Assembly: GCA_017512885.1 (NCBI GenBank)
Contig: JAFWEP010000006.1
Location: forward strand, 1 to 64,000
Direction: 5' to 3'
Origin: Erysipelotrichaceae bacterium
GTDB lineage: Bacteria > Bacillota_I > Bacilli_A > Erysipelotrichales > Erysipelotrichaceae
DNA length: 64,000 nucleotides
In this document: positions 49,822-57,094 of the stretch, in pieces
Layout of the letters: each line of letters starts with the position of its first letter
Numbering within the stretch: position 1 is the stretch's first letter
The notes under the pieces: generated by a model
Databases searched by the model: none
What the model was told of the DNA's origin: nothing
The model's input: the letters and a program-made list of their open reading frames with translations, nothing else
Program-made: the position numbers and the translations under genes

Positions 49822-49836
49822 TATCATTTCTTCATG
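49822..49836 (+). promoter_or_regulatory. Leaderless-type promoter of walJ-like gene
   Basis: TATCAT, then TTCTTC, then the ATG, without a ribosome site. Confidence 0.45.
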
Positions 49837-50589
49837 CAGATCATTCCCTTCGGTTCCGGTTCGACCGGCAACAGTTTCTATATCGAGCTTGGTGATCATC
49901 GTTTTCTGATCGATATGGGCATCGGCTACCGCAAGGTAAAAGCCGTCCTGGAGAGTCATGAAAGAAGGCTCGAAGATATCGAAGCGGTCTTCCTGACCCA
50001 CGGTCATGCCGACCATATCAAGGCCGCCAAAGCCCTCGGCAATCATCTCTCCTGCAAGGTCTATGCCAATGAGACCGTCATGTATCCGATCCGGAACATC
50101 GCTCCGGAGAGAGCCGTGCTGGATGTGAACGAAGAAAAAGAAGTCCTGCCGGGACTTCAGGTAAGGATGTTCAGCGTACCGCATGACTATGTGCGTACCT
50201 GCGGCTATTCCTTCGTCTGTGAAGGAAAGAAGCTTTCTTATGTCACGGACTGCGGGAGGATGAATGAAAAGATCTTCAAGGAACTGTGCGGTTCCGACGT
50301 CGTCATCATCGAAGCCAATCATGATGTGGAGATGCTGAAGAAGGGGAGCTATCCCCACTTCCTGAAGAAGCGCATCCTCTCCGAATACGGCCACCTCTCC
50401 AATGATGACTGTGCAGATACCGTTGCCAGATTGTATGAGAGCGGGACCCGGAACTTCCTGCTGGCTCATCTTTCAAGAGAAAACAATACACCTGAAAGAG
50501 CCCTGCAGACGGTAAAAGAGAGGATGGGAAAGAAAGAGATCTTTCTCTATGCCTGTCCGGTCGAAGGACAGGAACTGCTGCAATTCTGA
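49834..50589 (+). CDS. WalJ/YycJ-type metallo-beta-lactamase-fold protein
   Basis: 251 residues. FLTHGHADHIKA (about 53-64) and VIIEANHDVEML, with GHLSNDDCADT, are the YycJ/WalJ zinc-site signatures. WalJ is a predicted exonuclease or hydrolase linked to wall and chromosome maintenance in Bacillota, usually next to walRK. No walRK is here, but the divergent GT operon carries regulator-like boxes. Leaderless-type start. Confidence 0.9.
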   Translation: MQIIPFGSGSTGNSFYIELGDHRFLIDMGIGYRKVKAVLESHERRLEDIEAVFLTHGHADHIKAAKALGNHLSCKVYANETVMYPIRNIAPERAVLDVNEEKEVLPGLQVRMFSVPHDYVRTCGYSFVCEGKKLSYVTDCGRMNEKIFKELCGSDVVIIEANHDVEMLKKGSYPHFLKKRILSEYGHLSNDDCADTVARLYESGTRNFLLAHLSRENNTPERALQTVKERMGKKEIFLYACPVEGQELLQF

Positions 50590-50662
50590 TCATTTCCTGC
50601 CGGATCTGCGATAGAATAAAGTAAAGCGATCGGTAAAGACATCCGATCGGCAGGAGGAGATC

Positions 50663-50845
50663 ATGGAAGAGAAAGAAGTCGTACTGGAAGCGATGCGTAA
50701 AGCGGGTGAACCGCTCAACGCCGGCAAGGTCGCCGAACTGACCGGACTGGACCGCAAGGTCGTCGACAAAGTCTTCACGGCCTTAAAAAAAGAGGGACTG
50801 ATCGTCTCTCCGGTCCGCTGCAAGTGGGAACCTGCCCAGAAGTAA
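50663..50845 (+). CDS. Small winged-helix protein (60 aa)
   Basis: 60 residues forming one winged helix: VVLEAMRKAGEPLNAGKVAELTGLDRKVVDKVFTALKKEGLI, then a short beta wing VSPVRCKW. Probably a nucleic-acid-binding regulator. GGAGGAGATC precedes the ATG. Own terminator. Confidence 0.8.
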   Translation: MEEKEVVLEAMRKAGEPLNAGKVAELTGLDRKVVDKVFTALKKEGLIVSPVRCKWEPAQK

Positions 50846-50868
50846 AACTCCCGTGAGGGAGTTTTTAT
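50845..50868. terminator. Bidirectional terminator
   Basis: AAACTCCC / GGGAGTTT with GTGA loop and TTTTT on the plus strand, TTTTA on the minus strand, between convergent genes. Confidence 0.85.
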
Positions 50869-51518
50869 AACAGTCCGCTGACGATCAGGAACTGTCCCAG
50901 GGCATATGTCAGCATGACTCCGAAATGGCTCTTCAGCCGGAAGTCCTTCTTGAAGCGTACGAAGAATAAGATCGTATCCGAGAGATAGAAGAGGATAGCT
51001 CCCAGCGCAGTGATCCCTGCCGCCGGGGTGAGAAGGCAGAGGAGCCGATACCAGGCAAAGCAGTTCATGACGCTGTTGATGAGCAGGTAGATCAGAGCGA
51101 CCGGAGCCAGTTTCTGCGGCAGATGAGGCAGCAGTGCACGGTAGATCAGCAGAGAAGCGCAGATGAAACATAGAGCCGGCAGCAAAAAGGAAAGGACAGA
51201 GATCCGTGAGAAGAGGATGTCCCTGCGGAAGGTCAGCACGAAAGAGACGTGCGAAGCCATGAAGGAGAGACCGCCCAGAGCCATCCAGTTCACACTCTTC
51301 TTCATCAGCAGGAGATCGCCCAGCCAGGAGAAGAGTAAAGCGAGGCACAGGGTGAGAGAGATCTTTCCGGCAGAGACGCAGTAATACAGAAAGATCGCCG
51401 GGACCAGGAAGGGCTTGGTCAGATTTCTCAGGAAACGGTCATGCCTTAAAGAGGCATACAGATGTATGCCGGTCACAAGCAGGAAGATGATGATGGAGAA
51501 TGCTTTCATTACCTTCAT
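50865..51518 (-). CDS. YhhN-family lysoplasmalogenase-like membrane protein
   Basis: 217 residues, about eight helices. FLVPAIFLYYCVSAGK, LLFSWLGDLLLM (with a conserved Asp) and LGAILFYLSDTILFFVRF match YhhN/TMEM86. Homologues hydrolyse the vinyl-ether bond of lysoplasmalogens; a plasmalogen-containing anaerobe would suit. The start is uncertain: ATG 51518 or 51509. A TAAAAT box lies seven bases before the latter and no ribosome site is seen. Confidence 0.8.
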   Translation of the reverse strand: MKVMKAFSIIIFLLVTGIHLYASLRHDRFLRNLTKPFLVPAIFLYYCVSAGKISLTLCLALLFSWLGDLLLMKKSVNWMALGGLSFMASHVSFVLTFRRDILFSRISVLSFLLPALCFICASLLIYRALLPHLPQKLAPVALIYLLINSVMNCFAWYRLLCLLTPAAGITALGAILFYLSDTILFFVRFKKDFRLKSHFGVMLTYALGQFLIVSGLL

Positions 51519-51551
51519 TTTACCATGACCATGTATACTGAAAAGAGAGAG

Positions 51552-52310
51552 ATGAAATACCGCGAATACGGCAGCAGAGATAACGATACGATCCTGCTCC
51601 TGCACGGCGGAGGCCTTTCCTGGTGGAACTTCCGGGAAGAAGCGCAGCTGCTGCAGGATCGTTTTCACGTGCTGCTGCCGATCCTGGACGGGCATGCCGG
51701 AAGCGACCGTCCCTACACGTCGATCGAAGACAATGCCGAAGAGATCATCTCCTTCATCGATGAGTACTGCAAGGGAAAGGTCCTGCTGCTGGGAGGACTG
51801 TCGCTGGGAGCACAGACCGCACTGGAGATCCTTTCCCGGCGGAAGGATCTCTGCCGCTATGCGCTGATCGAAAGCGCAGCGCTCATCCCTGATAAACTGA
51901 CGAATGCACTGGTGGGACCGGCCTTCGGCAGCAGTTACGGACTGATCAAAAATCGCAGCTTTGCGAAACTGCAGTTCGCTTCCCTGCATATGCAGGAAGA
52001 GCTCTTTGAGGACTACTACCGCGACAGCTGTGCGATCCGCAAGGAAGATATGATCGCCTTCCTGAAGGCGAATACGGCCTATACGCTCAAGGATACGGTC
52101 AAAGAAAGCGAGGCAAAGATCACTGCCGTCATCGGCGAAAAGGAAACGAAAACGATCCGCTCTTCCGCAGAACTGCTGCAGCAGGAACTGCCGGACAGCA
52201 GACTGGTGATCCTGCCGGGACTTTATCACGGCGAATTCTCGCTGAACCATGCGCAGGAATATGTACAGATGATCCGGGAGATCATCGGGAAAGGAAACGA
52301 TCATGTATGA
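51552..52310 (+). CDS. Alpha/beta-hydrolase
   Basis: 252 residues. LLLHGGGLSWWNF is the oxyanion region, LGGLSLGAQTALE (about 84-96) the nucleophile elbow, IGEKETKT the acidic region and LYHGEF the catalytic His. Soluble. Start at 51552 because TATACT (a -10 box) precedes; the alternative ATG 51531 lies on that box. Co-transcribed with the SDR gene, which overlaps it by eight bases. Confidence 0.8.
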   Translation: MKYREYGSRDNDTILLLHGGGLSWWNFREEAQLLQDRFHVLLPILDGHAGSDRPYTSIEDNAEEIISFIDEYCKGKVLLLGGLSLGAQTALEILSRRKDLCRYALIESAALIPDKLTNALVGPAFGSSYGLIKNRSFAKLQFASLHMQEELFEDYYRDSCAIRKEDMIAFLKANTAYTLKDTVKESEAKITAVIGEKETKTIRSSAELLQQELPDSRLVILPGLYHGEFSLNHAQEYVQMIREIIGKGNDHV

Positions 52311-53034
52311 GGTAAAAGGAAAGTGGACGCTGATCACCGGCGCCAGCCGGGGCATCGGCTATCTTTCCGCCCTGTATATGGCGAAGCAGGGCAGCAAGCT
52401 GCTGCTGCACAGCCGCAGGGCGGAACACTGTCAGAAGGTGCTGGAAGAAGTGCAGGCGCTGGGTGTTGAGGCATATGTCCTGGAAGCGGAGCTCTCGCAG
52501 CCGGAAGAAGTGAAGAAGATGTGCGAAGCAGTCGATGCCTTAGGCATCGTACCGGATGTGATCCTCAACAATGCCGGTCTGCAGATCGCTTACCGCAGGG
52601 ACTATCTGGAGACGCCTTCTTCGGACTATGACATCAGTTTCCGGGTCAACGTGACCGCCCCGATGATGATCTGTTACCACTTCCTGCCGAAGATGCTGGA
52701 GCGGGGAACGGGCGGGATCGTCAACACCACGAGCGGGATCGACAGAGAACCGGAACAGGCCGGCTATTCGGCCTCCAAGGCTGCCTTAAACAAGGTCACC
52801 CGCGATCTCTGCCGGGATCTGAAGGGCAATGTCCTGATCTCGCTGACCGATCCGGGCTGGTGCAGGATCGATATGGGCGGGGAACAGGCGCCTAATTCGC
52901 CGGAGAGCGCCCTGCCGGGCGTACTGGTCGGAGCTTTCATCGATGACGGGATCAGCGGCAGGATCTTCGCCGCGCAGGACTATGCCGGCATGAGCCTTGA
53001 GGCAGTCGTCCGCAAAGCGGAGAAACAGCCCTAA
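52303..53034 (+). CDS. Short-chain dehydrogenase/reductase
   Basis: 243 residues, classical SDR. TGASRGIGYLSAL (residues 12-24) binds NAD(P), NNAG at about 89, the catalytic Ser is in NTTSGIDRE, and YSASKAALNK carries the Tyr and Lys. DPGWCRIDMGG is the typical SDR C-terminal loop. Substrate unknown. Overlaps the hydrolase by eight bases; the two probably act in one pathway. Confidence 0.9.
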   Translation: MYEVKGKWTLITGASRGIGYLSALYMAKQGSKLLLHSRRAEHCQKVLEEVQALGVEAYVLEAELSQPEEVKKMCEAVDALGIVPDVILNNAGLQIAYRRDYLETPSSDYDISFRVNVTAPMMICYHFLPKMLERGTGGIVNTTSGIDREPEQAGYSASKAALNKVTRDLCRDLKGNVLISLTDPGWCRIDMGGEQAPNSPESALPGVLVGAFIDDGISGRIFAAQDYAGMSLEAVVRKAEKQP

Positions 53035-53106
53035 AGACCCGTTGACTGACGGAATACAGCATTATCGCTGCAGGATACAATAAAGTCAGAGAAGTGAGGT
53101 TATCCT

Positions 53107-53547
53107 ATGAAAGTCAGTAAGATCGCCAAAGAGGACATCAAAGATTTCTATTACACCTACAACTGGATCGGTTTCAATGCAGAATACCAGCGTTACCGCT
53201 TCTTTCTCGAGAACGGGAAGCATTACTTCTTCCATGAGACCAGAGGTACCAAGGATGATTACGGCTGGAACGAAGAGGGGGACACGACCGCCAAAGGGAC
53301 GAAGGTCCTGAACGATCAGGAATGGTCAGCCTTCTATGATCTGATCAAAGACGGAGAGGTCGAAAAGAGAAAGGAACATCTCGAAGACGGAGATGCCGGT
53401 CCCTGGTTCTACCTCTACTGGAAAGACGATAAGGGAAGCATACAGGAGTATGCCTTCCCCTCGCTGGGAGCACAGCGGGAATTTGAAAGTTACTGTAAGA
53501 AACTGCGGGAGGAGACCCCGCAGGGAAAGGCTTTGGGAAAGAGATAG
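53107..53547 (+). CDS. Hypothetical protein (146 aa)
   Basis: Not recognised. Soluble, rich in Tyr, Trp and charged residues: YYTYNWIGFNAEYQRYRFF, then DAGPWFYLYWKDDKGSIQEYAFP and EFESYCKKLREE. GAGGTTATCCT precedes the ATG. Its TAG is followed at once by the ATG of the flavoprotein gene, so it is coupled to it. Confidence 0.65.
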   Translation: MKVSKIAKEDIKDFYYTYNWIGFNAEYQRYRFFLENGKHYFFHETRGTKDDYGWNEEGDTTAKGTKVLNDQEWSAFYDLIKDGEVEKRKEHLEDGDAGPWFYLYWKDDKGSIQEYAFPSLGAQREFESYCKKLREETPQGKALGKR

Positions 53548-54180
53548 ATGAAGAAGATCGTGGTAGTAAACTGTGGCCCGCGCAAAGGCTGGAATACGGA
53601 TACCCTGCTGAAAGAAGCAGCGAGAGGAGCCGAAGAAGCCGGAGCGGAAGTGATCTGTTTCGACATGTACCGTCTGGAGAGATACAGCGGCTGCATCTCC
53701 TGCTTCGGCTGCAAGAAAGAACAGAACAAGGGACACTGTATCATCAAGGACGGACTCTCTCCGGTACTGGATGCGATCCGGGAAGCGGACGGACTGATCA
53801 TCGGTTCGCCGAACTACCTGTCGGAACTGACGGCTGCCTTCCGGGCCTTGTATGAAAGACTGATCTTCCAGAATCTGACCTACGACCGGGAGACTCCTTG
53901 CTGCAACGAGCACATGATCCCGGTCCTGCTGGTCATGACCAGCAACGCTCCGGACATGATGTACCAGCAATTACTTTACGGTTACCAGCAGAGCTTCAAT
54001 CGTTTCGTAGGACCGACCGATGTCCTGGTCAGCGGGGATACCCTGCAGTTGGCAGACTACAGTAAGACAGACTGGGAATGGTCGATGTTCGATCCGGAAG
54101 CCAAGAAGGAGAGACACGAGAACGTCTTCCCGCAGGAATGCCGCAAGGCTTACGAGAGAGGGAAACATCTGGCTGCTTAG
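53548..54180 (+). CDS. Flavodoxin-fold NAD(P)H oxidoreductase / iron-sulfur flavoprotein
   Basis: 210 residues. VVVNCGPRKGWNTDTLLKEAARGAEEAG is the FMN-phosphate loop. GCISCFGCKKEQNKGHC carries the CxxCxxC...C cluster motif of iron-sulfur flavoproteins (about 49-65), and LIIGSPNYLSELTAAF the FMN-ring loop. Likely reduces quinones, azo or nitro compounds. Start directly after the upstream stop. Confidence 0.85.
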   Translation: MKKIVVVNCGPRKGWNTDTLLKEAARGAEEAGAEVICFDMYRLERYSGCISCFGCKKEQNKGHCIIKDGLSPVLDAIREADGLIIGSPNYLSELTAAFRALYERLIFQNLTYDRETPCCNEHMIPVLLVMTSNAPDMMYQQLLYGYQQSFNRFVGPTDVLVSGDTLQLADYSKTDWEWSMFDPEAKKERHENVFPQECRKAYERGKHLAA

Positions 54181-54265
54181 GGTTGCAAAAATGATATGAC
54201 ACAGCACTGCCATATAACAATCCTTTAATTGACTGAATGAACTAACTTTTTGTATAATAAATACA

Positions 54266-54294
54266 CCCAATTGAGGGATTATCGTATCCTTCAA
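54266..54294 (+). repeat. 29-bp direct repeat, left copy
   Basis: Starts CCCAATTGAGGGAT and ends TTCAA. It differs from the copy at 56027 at two positions. It is followed by an 11-bp-arm hairpin (54297-54325) with loop TTAGCAG, a loop sequence also present after the right copy. Confidence 0.65.
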
Positions 54295-54296
54295 GT

Positions 54297-54325
54297 AATG
54301 CGATATGTTAGCAGCATATCGCATT
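54297..54325. repeat. Hairpin with TTAGCAG loop
   Basis: AATGCGATATG and CATATCGCATT are perfect inverted arms of 11 bases around TTAGCAG, followed by TTTTATT. It may terminate plus-strand transcription or be a recombination structure. The rest of the gap to 54451 shows nothing. Confidence 0.6.
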
Positions 54326-54450
54326 TTATTAGCGTAACAATCTTCAAACTCGACAAAAGCTGGCCTTAGAAGTGTTTACCTATTGCTTCCTCAGCCGACT
54401 TTAATGAGTATTGGTATCGATCTAGGCTATTGGATGAAGTTTATGATTTC

Positions 54451-54921
54451 TCAATCTCCATCGTTTAGTTTTTTGTACCTATTTCTGAAGTCGTTAAGAC
54501 ACAGATCATTTGCGTTTCCAGCCCATTTATCTGGTTCGCGTTCCATTAGAGGATCATCTGTCCAACCGCATACAGGGCAAATCTCCCATGATCCTTCACA
54601 GGAAAACTTATGCTTTCTGCATACAGGACATAAATGAGGAGTTTGCTTGGAGATCTCGTCCAAATAATTGTAATCTGGGTCACTTTTGATTTTTTTGGAG
54701 TACCAGACTCTATACTCGTTTAGACTCATTTCGTTCATACCGATCTTCAGATCTGGATCTTTCGTTTGTTTTATATCGTAAATCCAGCCACAGCTCGTGC
54801 AGAAATCAGTCTGCTCTCCGTTGTGATTTGAGTCTTCTTTTTCTGTGTCTTCGTTATCGACGAATAGATACTTTTTACATACAGGACAAAGCATTTCAAT
54901 AAAATCATTTCTTTTTTCCAT
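54451..54921 (-). CDS. CPCC-family cysteine-rich protein
   Basis: 156 residues with two zinc-ribbon-like units: LCPVCKKYLF...DFCTSCGWIYD (about 12-50) and HLCPVCRKHKFSCEGSWEICPVCGWTDDPL (about 97-126). The second is the Cys_rich_CPCC domain. LNDFRNRYKKL ends it. The function is unknown; such proteins occur beside toxin domains and may be immunity proteins. AAGGAG precedes the ATG at 54921, which overlaps the toxin-like gene by 17 bases. Confidence 0.75.
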   Translation of the reverse strand: MEKRNDFIEMLCPVCKKYLFVDNEDTEKEDSNHNGEQTDFCTSCGWIYDIKQTKDPDLKIGMNEMSLNEYRVWYSKKIKSDPDYNYLDEISKQTPHLCPVCRKHKFSCEGSWEICPVCGWTDDPLMEREPDKWAGNANDLCLNDFRNRYKKLNDGD

Positions 54922-55300
54922 TTTTAGCACGCTCCTTCTTTTCACTAAGATAATACCCATAGCCTCCTTTGGGTTTGAAATAAGTTACTACGATGCCTGT
55001 TTTGGTTACAACAACGAACTCATTGGTTTTCTTACTGTACTTATAGGTCGAGCCATTACGATCTACAAAACTGACATTGTTTTTTCTGTCCACGGTGTTT
55101 GCGAAACTTACGGCTTTAGCGGCGTAGGACTTTATTGTTGAAGAGCCGATCTGAGCTCCGTGTTCTGCAAAATGCCCGCTGATGGTTTTACTGTTAAACG
55201 CCTTTGCCCAGGCATAGTTGATGTGTTTGGTAGGATGTCCTTTGGAACTTCCCCTGGAATTGCCATAACGATTGCTGGCACCTTTTGTTGTCTTAGACAT
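54905..55300 (-). CDS. Predicted RNase toxin (BECR-like domain)
   Basis: 131 residues. A basic, low-complexity N-terminus (SKTTKGASNRYGNSRGSSK) is followed by a compact domain: ISGHFAEHGAQIGSSTIKSYAAKAVSF, then SFVDRNGSTYKYSKKTNEFVVVTKTGIVVTYFKP. This His-His...TYKY...F-K order resembles the RelE/EndoU/colicin-D-like (BECR) RNase toxins of polymorphic toxin tails and phage minor capsid proteins. It has no signal peptide. Overlaps both neighbours in a tight operon. Confidence 0.65.
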   Translation of the reverse strand: MSKTTKGASNRYGNSRGSSKGHPTKHINYAWAKAFNSKTISGHFAEHGAQIGSSTIKSYAAKAVSFANTVDRKNNVSFVDRNGSTYKYSKKTNEFVVVTKTGIVVTYFKPKGGYGYYLSEKKERAKNGKKK

Positions 55301-55961
55301 GGTCGACCCCTTTCCTACGGAGATCATTCCATGCATCGTAACAAACAATATTGGCCTGATCCTTCAAATTACAGAACATTTCACCGTTGAGCGTCCCATA
55401 AACGACAATACTGGACGGTTCCAATTCTGCAATGACCATTTCAAGGAAATCGTACCATTCGTATTTCTCCTGCTTGGTTTTGATAAAACCATGAGTACCG
55501 ACGGCCACAATAGTATTTTTTGGAATGGCAGTGAAGAATTCGTGGCACAATTCATCGATCCCACATCTTAGGTTTGGAATTACCGGAATACCGTTATTAC
55601 CATAGTAATATGTTAAGGAAAGATTGTCGTTCATTTGCGCTTTCTGTTTAATGATCGGCATATCGGAGTGAATGCTGAAATCAAAACCAATGATCCCAGC
55701 AGTCCTCCTAAAGAAATTCAAGTATCTCTTTGGATGCCTGCGTACACGTTCGAATGTACTGTCGGGAGAGAAGAAGCAGATAAAAGTATCGCTGAGATCC
55801 CCTCTGTAAGTAATGGCTTTGGAAAAGTGTATTATCTTTTTGGGAAGCACCTTTGCAACAAAGTTCCCTGGGATTATCGAGTATTCTTCGATGTCGGTGA
55901 ATCTGGCGTCTTTTACCAGAAAAGCTTGAAAAGAATCGTCCACAATTTTTTGATTGCGCAT
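55293..55961 (-). CDS. DUF4417 protein
   Basis: 222 residues. Strongly matches DUF4417: YLNFFRRTAGIIGFDFSIHSDMPIIKQ, the NGIPVIPNLRCGIDELCHEFF stretch, and NTIVAVGTHGFIKTKQEK, then VIAELEPSSIVVYGT. The family is common on mobile elements and its role is unknown. Start at 55961, with GGAGG about 11 bases upstream. First gene of the operon; eight-base overlap with the toxin-like gene. Confidence 0.85.
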   Translation of the reverse strand: MRNQKIVDDSFQAFLVKDARFTDIEEYSIIPGNFVAKVLPKKIIHFSKAITYRGDLSDTFICFFSPDSTFERVRRHPKRYLNFFRRTAGIIGFDFSIHSDMPIIKQKAQMNDNLSLTYYYGNNGIPVIPNLRCGIDELCHEFFTAIPKNTIVAVGTHGFIKTKQEKYEWYDFLEMVIAELEPSSIVVYGTLNGEMFCNLKDQANIVCYDAWNDLRRKGVDHV

Positions 55962-56003
55962 AATTAATATGCCTCCTTTCTGGACCGGTTTATAAGGAAG
56001 CAA

Positions 56004-56055
56004 TTGAAAGATACGTAATCTCAATACCCAATTGAGGGATCATCGTATCTTTCAA
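56004..56055. repeat. Right copy of 29-bp repeat inside a large hairpin
   Basis: The direct repeat copy (56027-56055) ends with CGTATCTTTCAA. Its exact inverse, TTGAAAGATACG, lies at 56004-56015, and CTCAAT/ATTGAG pairs inside. The left copy lacks the outer inverse arm. A TTAGCAG loop flanked by short inverted arms (GCAAT / AATTGC) follows at 56096-56102. Confidence 0.65.
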
Positions 56056-56164
56056 ATGAAGAATCGTTCAATAATCGTCCGGGATTTAGCAATAGTTAGC
56101 AGCAATTGCCAGAGCCCTCCTACACTTTCATTTGTACATCACCGCCTTTAGGATTTGCATTCCT

Positions 56165-56755
56165 TTACTGTTCGTTGACTTTTGTCATGAGCGGTAAATC
56201 AAGATTCGGATCGTTGTAATACATCCTCAGATAATCAATTTCATAAGCCAGAAACGTTCTTTCGTATTTTGAACATCGATTCAAGGCGCTTTTCGAAACA
56301 TAAATGGCTTGTTCGCAGCTGATTCCGAATCTGGAGATCAATTCGTTTATACTGTAGATTTTCTGATAGATCACTAACGAGACAGGACATCGTAACTGTC
56401 TTGAAAAATGGTCGGCAAGATCGTCTTCGGAATCATCTGTATCACCCTCGACGATATGATTCAATTTGTGACCTTTCGTTGATGAAATATTGGCCGCAGT
56501 CAAATGATCTCCGTAGATATCATTGAAATATATGGTTGGATTGTCGTTCTCTGTTCTATGTGCGGAAAATCCTTGTTTGGATTTCTTCAATAGCAGATCG
56601 ACCCCTTCTTCATATGCAGAATAAGGTACAACATTTATATTCATCCTTCTGCACAGATCATCCATGTCAAGCGGAAACGAGCAAATACCGTAATCCAGCA
56701 AAATGTCGGTTGCCAACCTATCGACGCGATCGTACTCTTCTTTCGTTCTGTACAT
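56165..56755 (-). CDS. ImmA/IrrE-family protein with altered zinc motif
   Basis: 196 residues. N-terminal helices and GVDLLLKKSKQGFSAHRTENDNPTIYFND fit ImmA/IrrE proteases, which cleave XRE repressors. The active-site segment reads STKGHKLNHIVEGD: the two His of HExxH are kept, but the catalytic Glu is Lys. The third-ligand helix is EDDLADHFSRQLRCPV. So it is probably an inactive or non-proteolytic member. Its ATG directly follows the stop of a decayed XRE gene. Confidence 0.75.
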   Translation of the reverse strand: MYRTKEEYDRVDRLATDILLDYGICSFPLDMDDLCRRMNINVVPYSAYEEGVDLLLKKSKQGFSAHRTENDNPTIYFNDIYGDHLTAANISSTKGHKLNHIVEGDTDDSEDDLADHFSRQLRCPVSLVIYQKIYSINELISRFGISCEQAIYVSKSALNRCSKYERTFLAYEIDYLRMYYNDPNLDLPLMTKVNEQ

Positions 56756-57085
56756 TTATTGGCAGTCTCCTCTTAACAAGGAGACCAGTTTATCTTTTTC
56801 GGATTCCGTAAGTTCGCCTCCGTTTCTTGCGATTGCATTCGCAATTGAATCATATACACTCATTTTTGGGAACTCATCAGCAATAATGTCATCGATGCTA
56901 ATACCAAATACTCAGGTATTGCATTTTGGTAATTTGATCAGCATCGGCTTCCGTCTTATGGCTTAGCCAACATATCAAGTCAATGTTGAAAAAGGCATCG
57001 TATCGATTCCTGCTGCAATAAAGAATAAACACATTCTTTCCCATGGAAGGAGATCTTTTTTCTGAGTAAGATGTAGATAAGGGCC
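56756..57085 (-). pseudogene. Decayed XRE repressor gene
   Basis: Fragments of one protein lie in three frames: AAGIDTMPFSTLT, then KTEADADQITKM, then PEYL, and finally FGISIDDIIADEFPKM with a clean C-terminus that ends GELTESEKDKLVSLLRGD. Together they trace a Cro/C1-type repressor (HTH then tPEYLxFG). Several frameshifts and stops break it. The final 35 codons remain open from an ATG at 56863 and end TAA next to the ImmA/IrrE ATG. Confidence 0.65.
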
Positions 57086-57094
57086 AAAGCATCT

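Noticed and set aside
51519-52355. Long minus-strand frame over the alpha/beta-hydrolase gene
   Set aside because: It is continuous with the YhhN gene frame but reads antisense to a clear hydrolase. Real coding starts at 51518.
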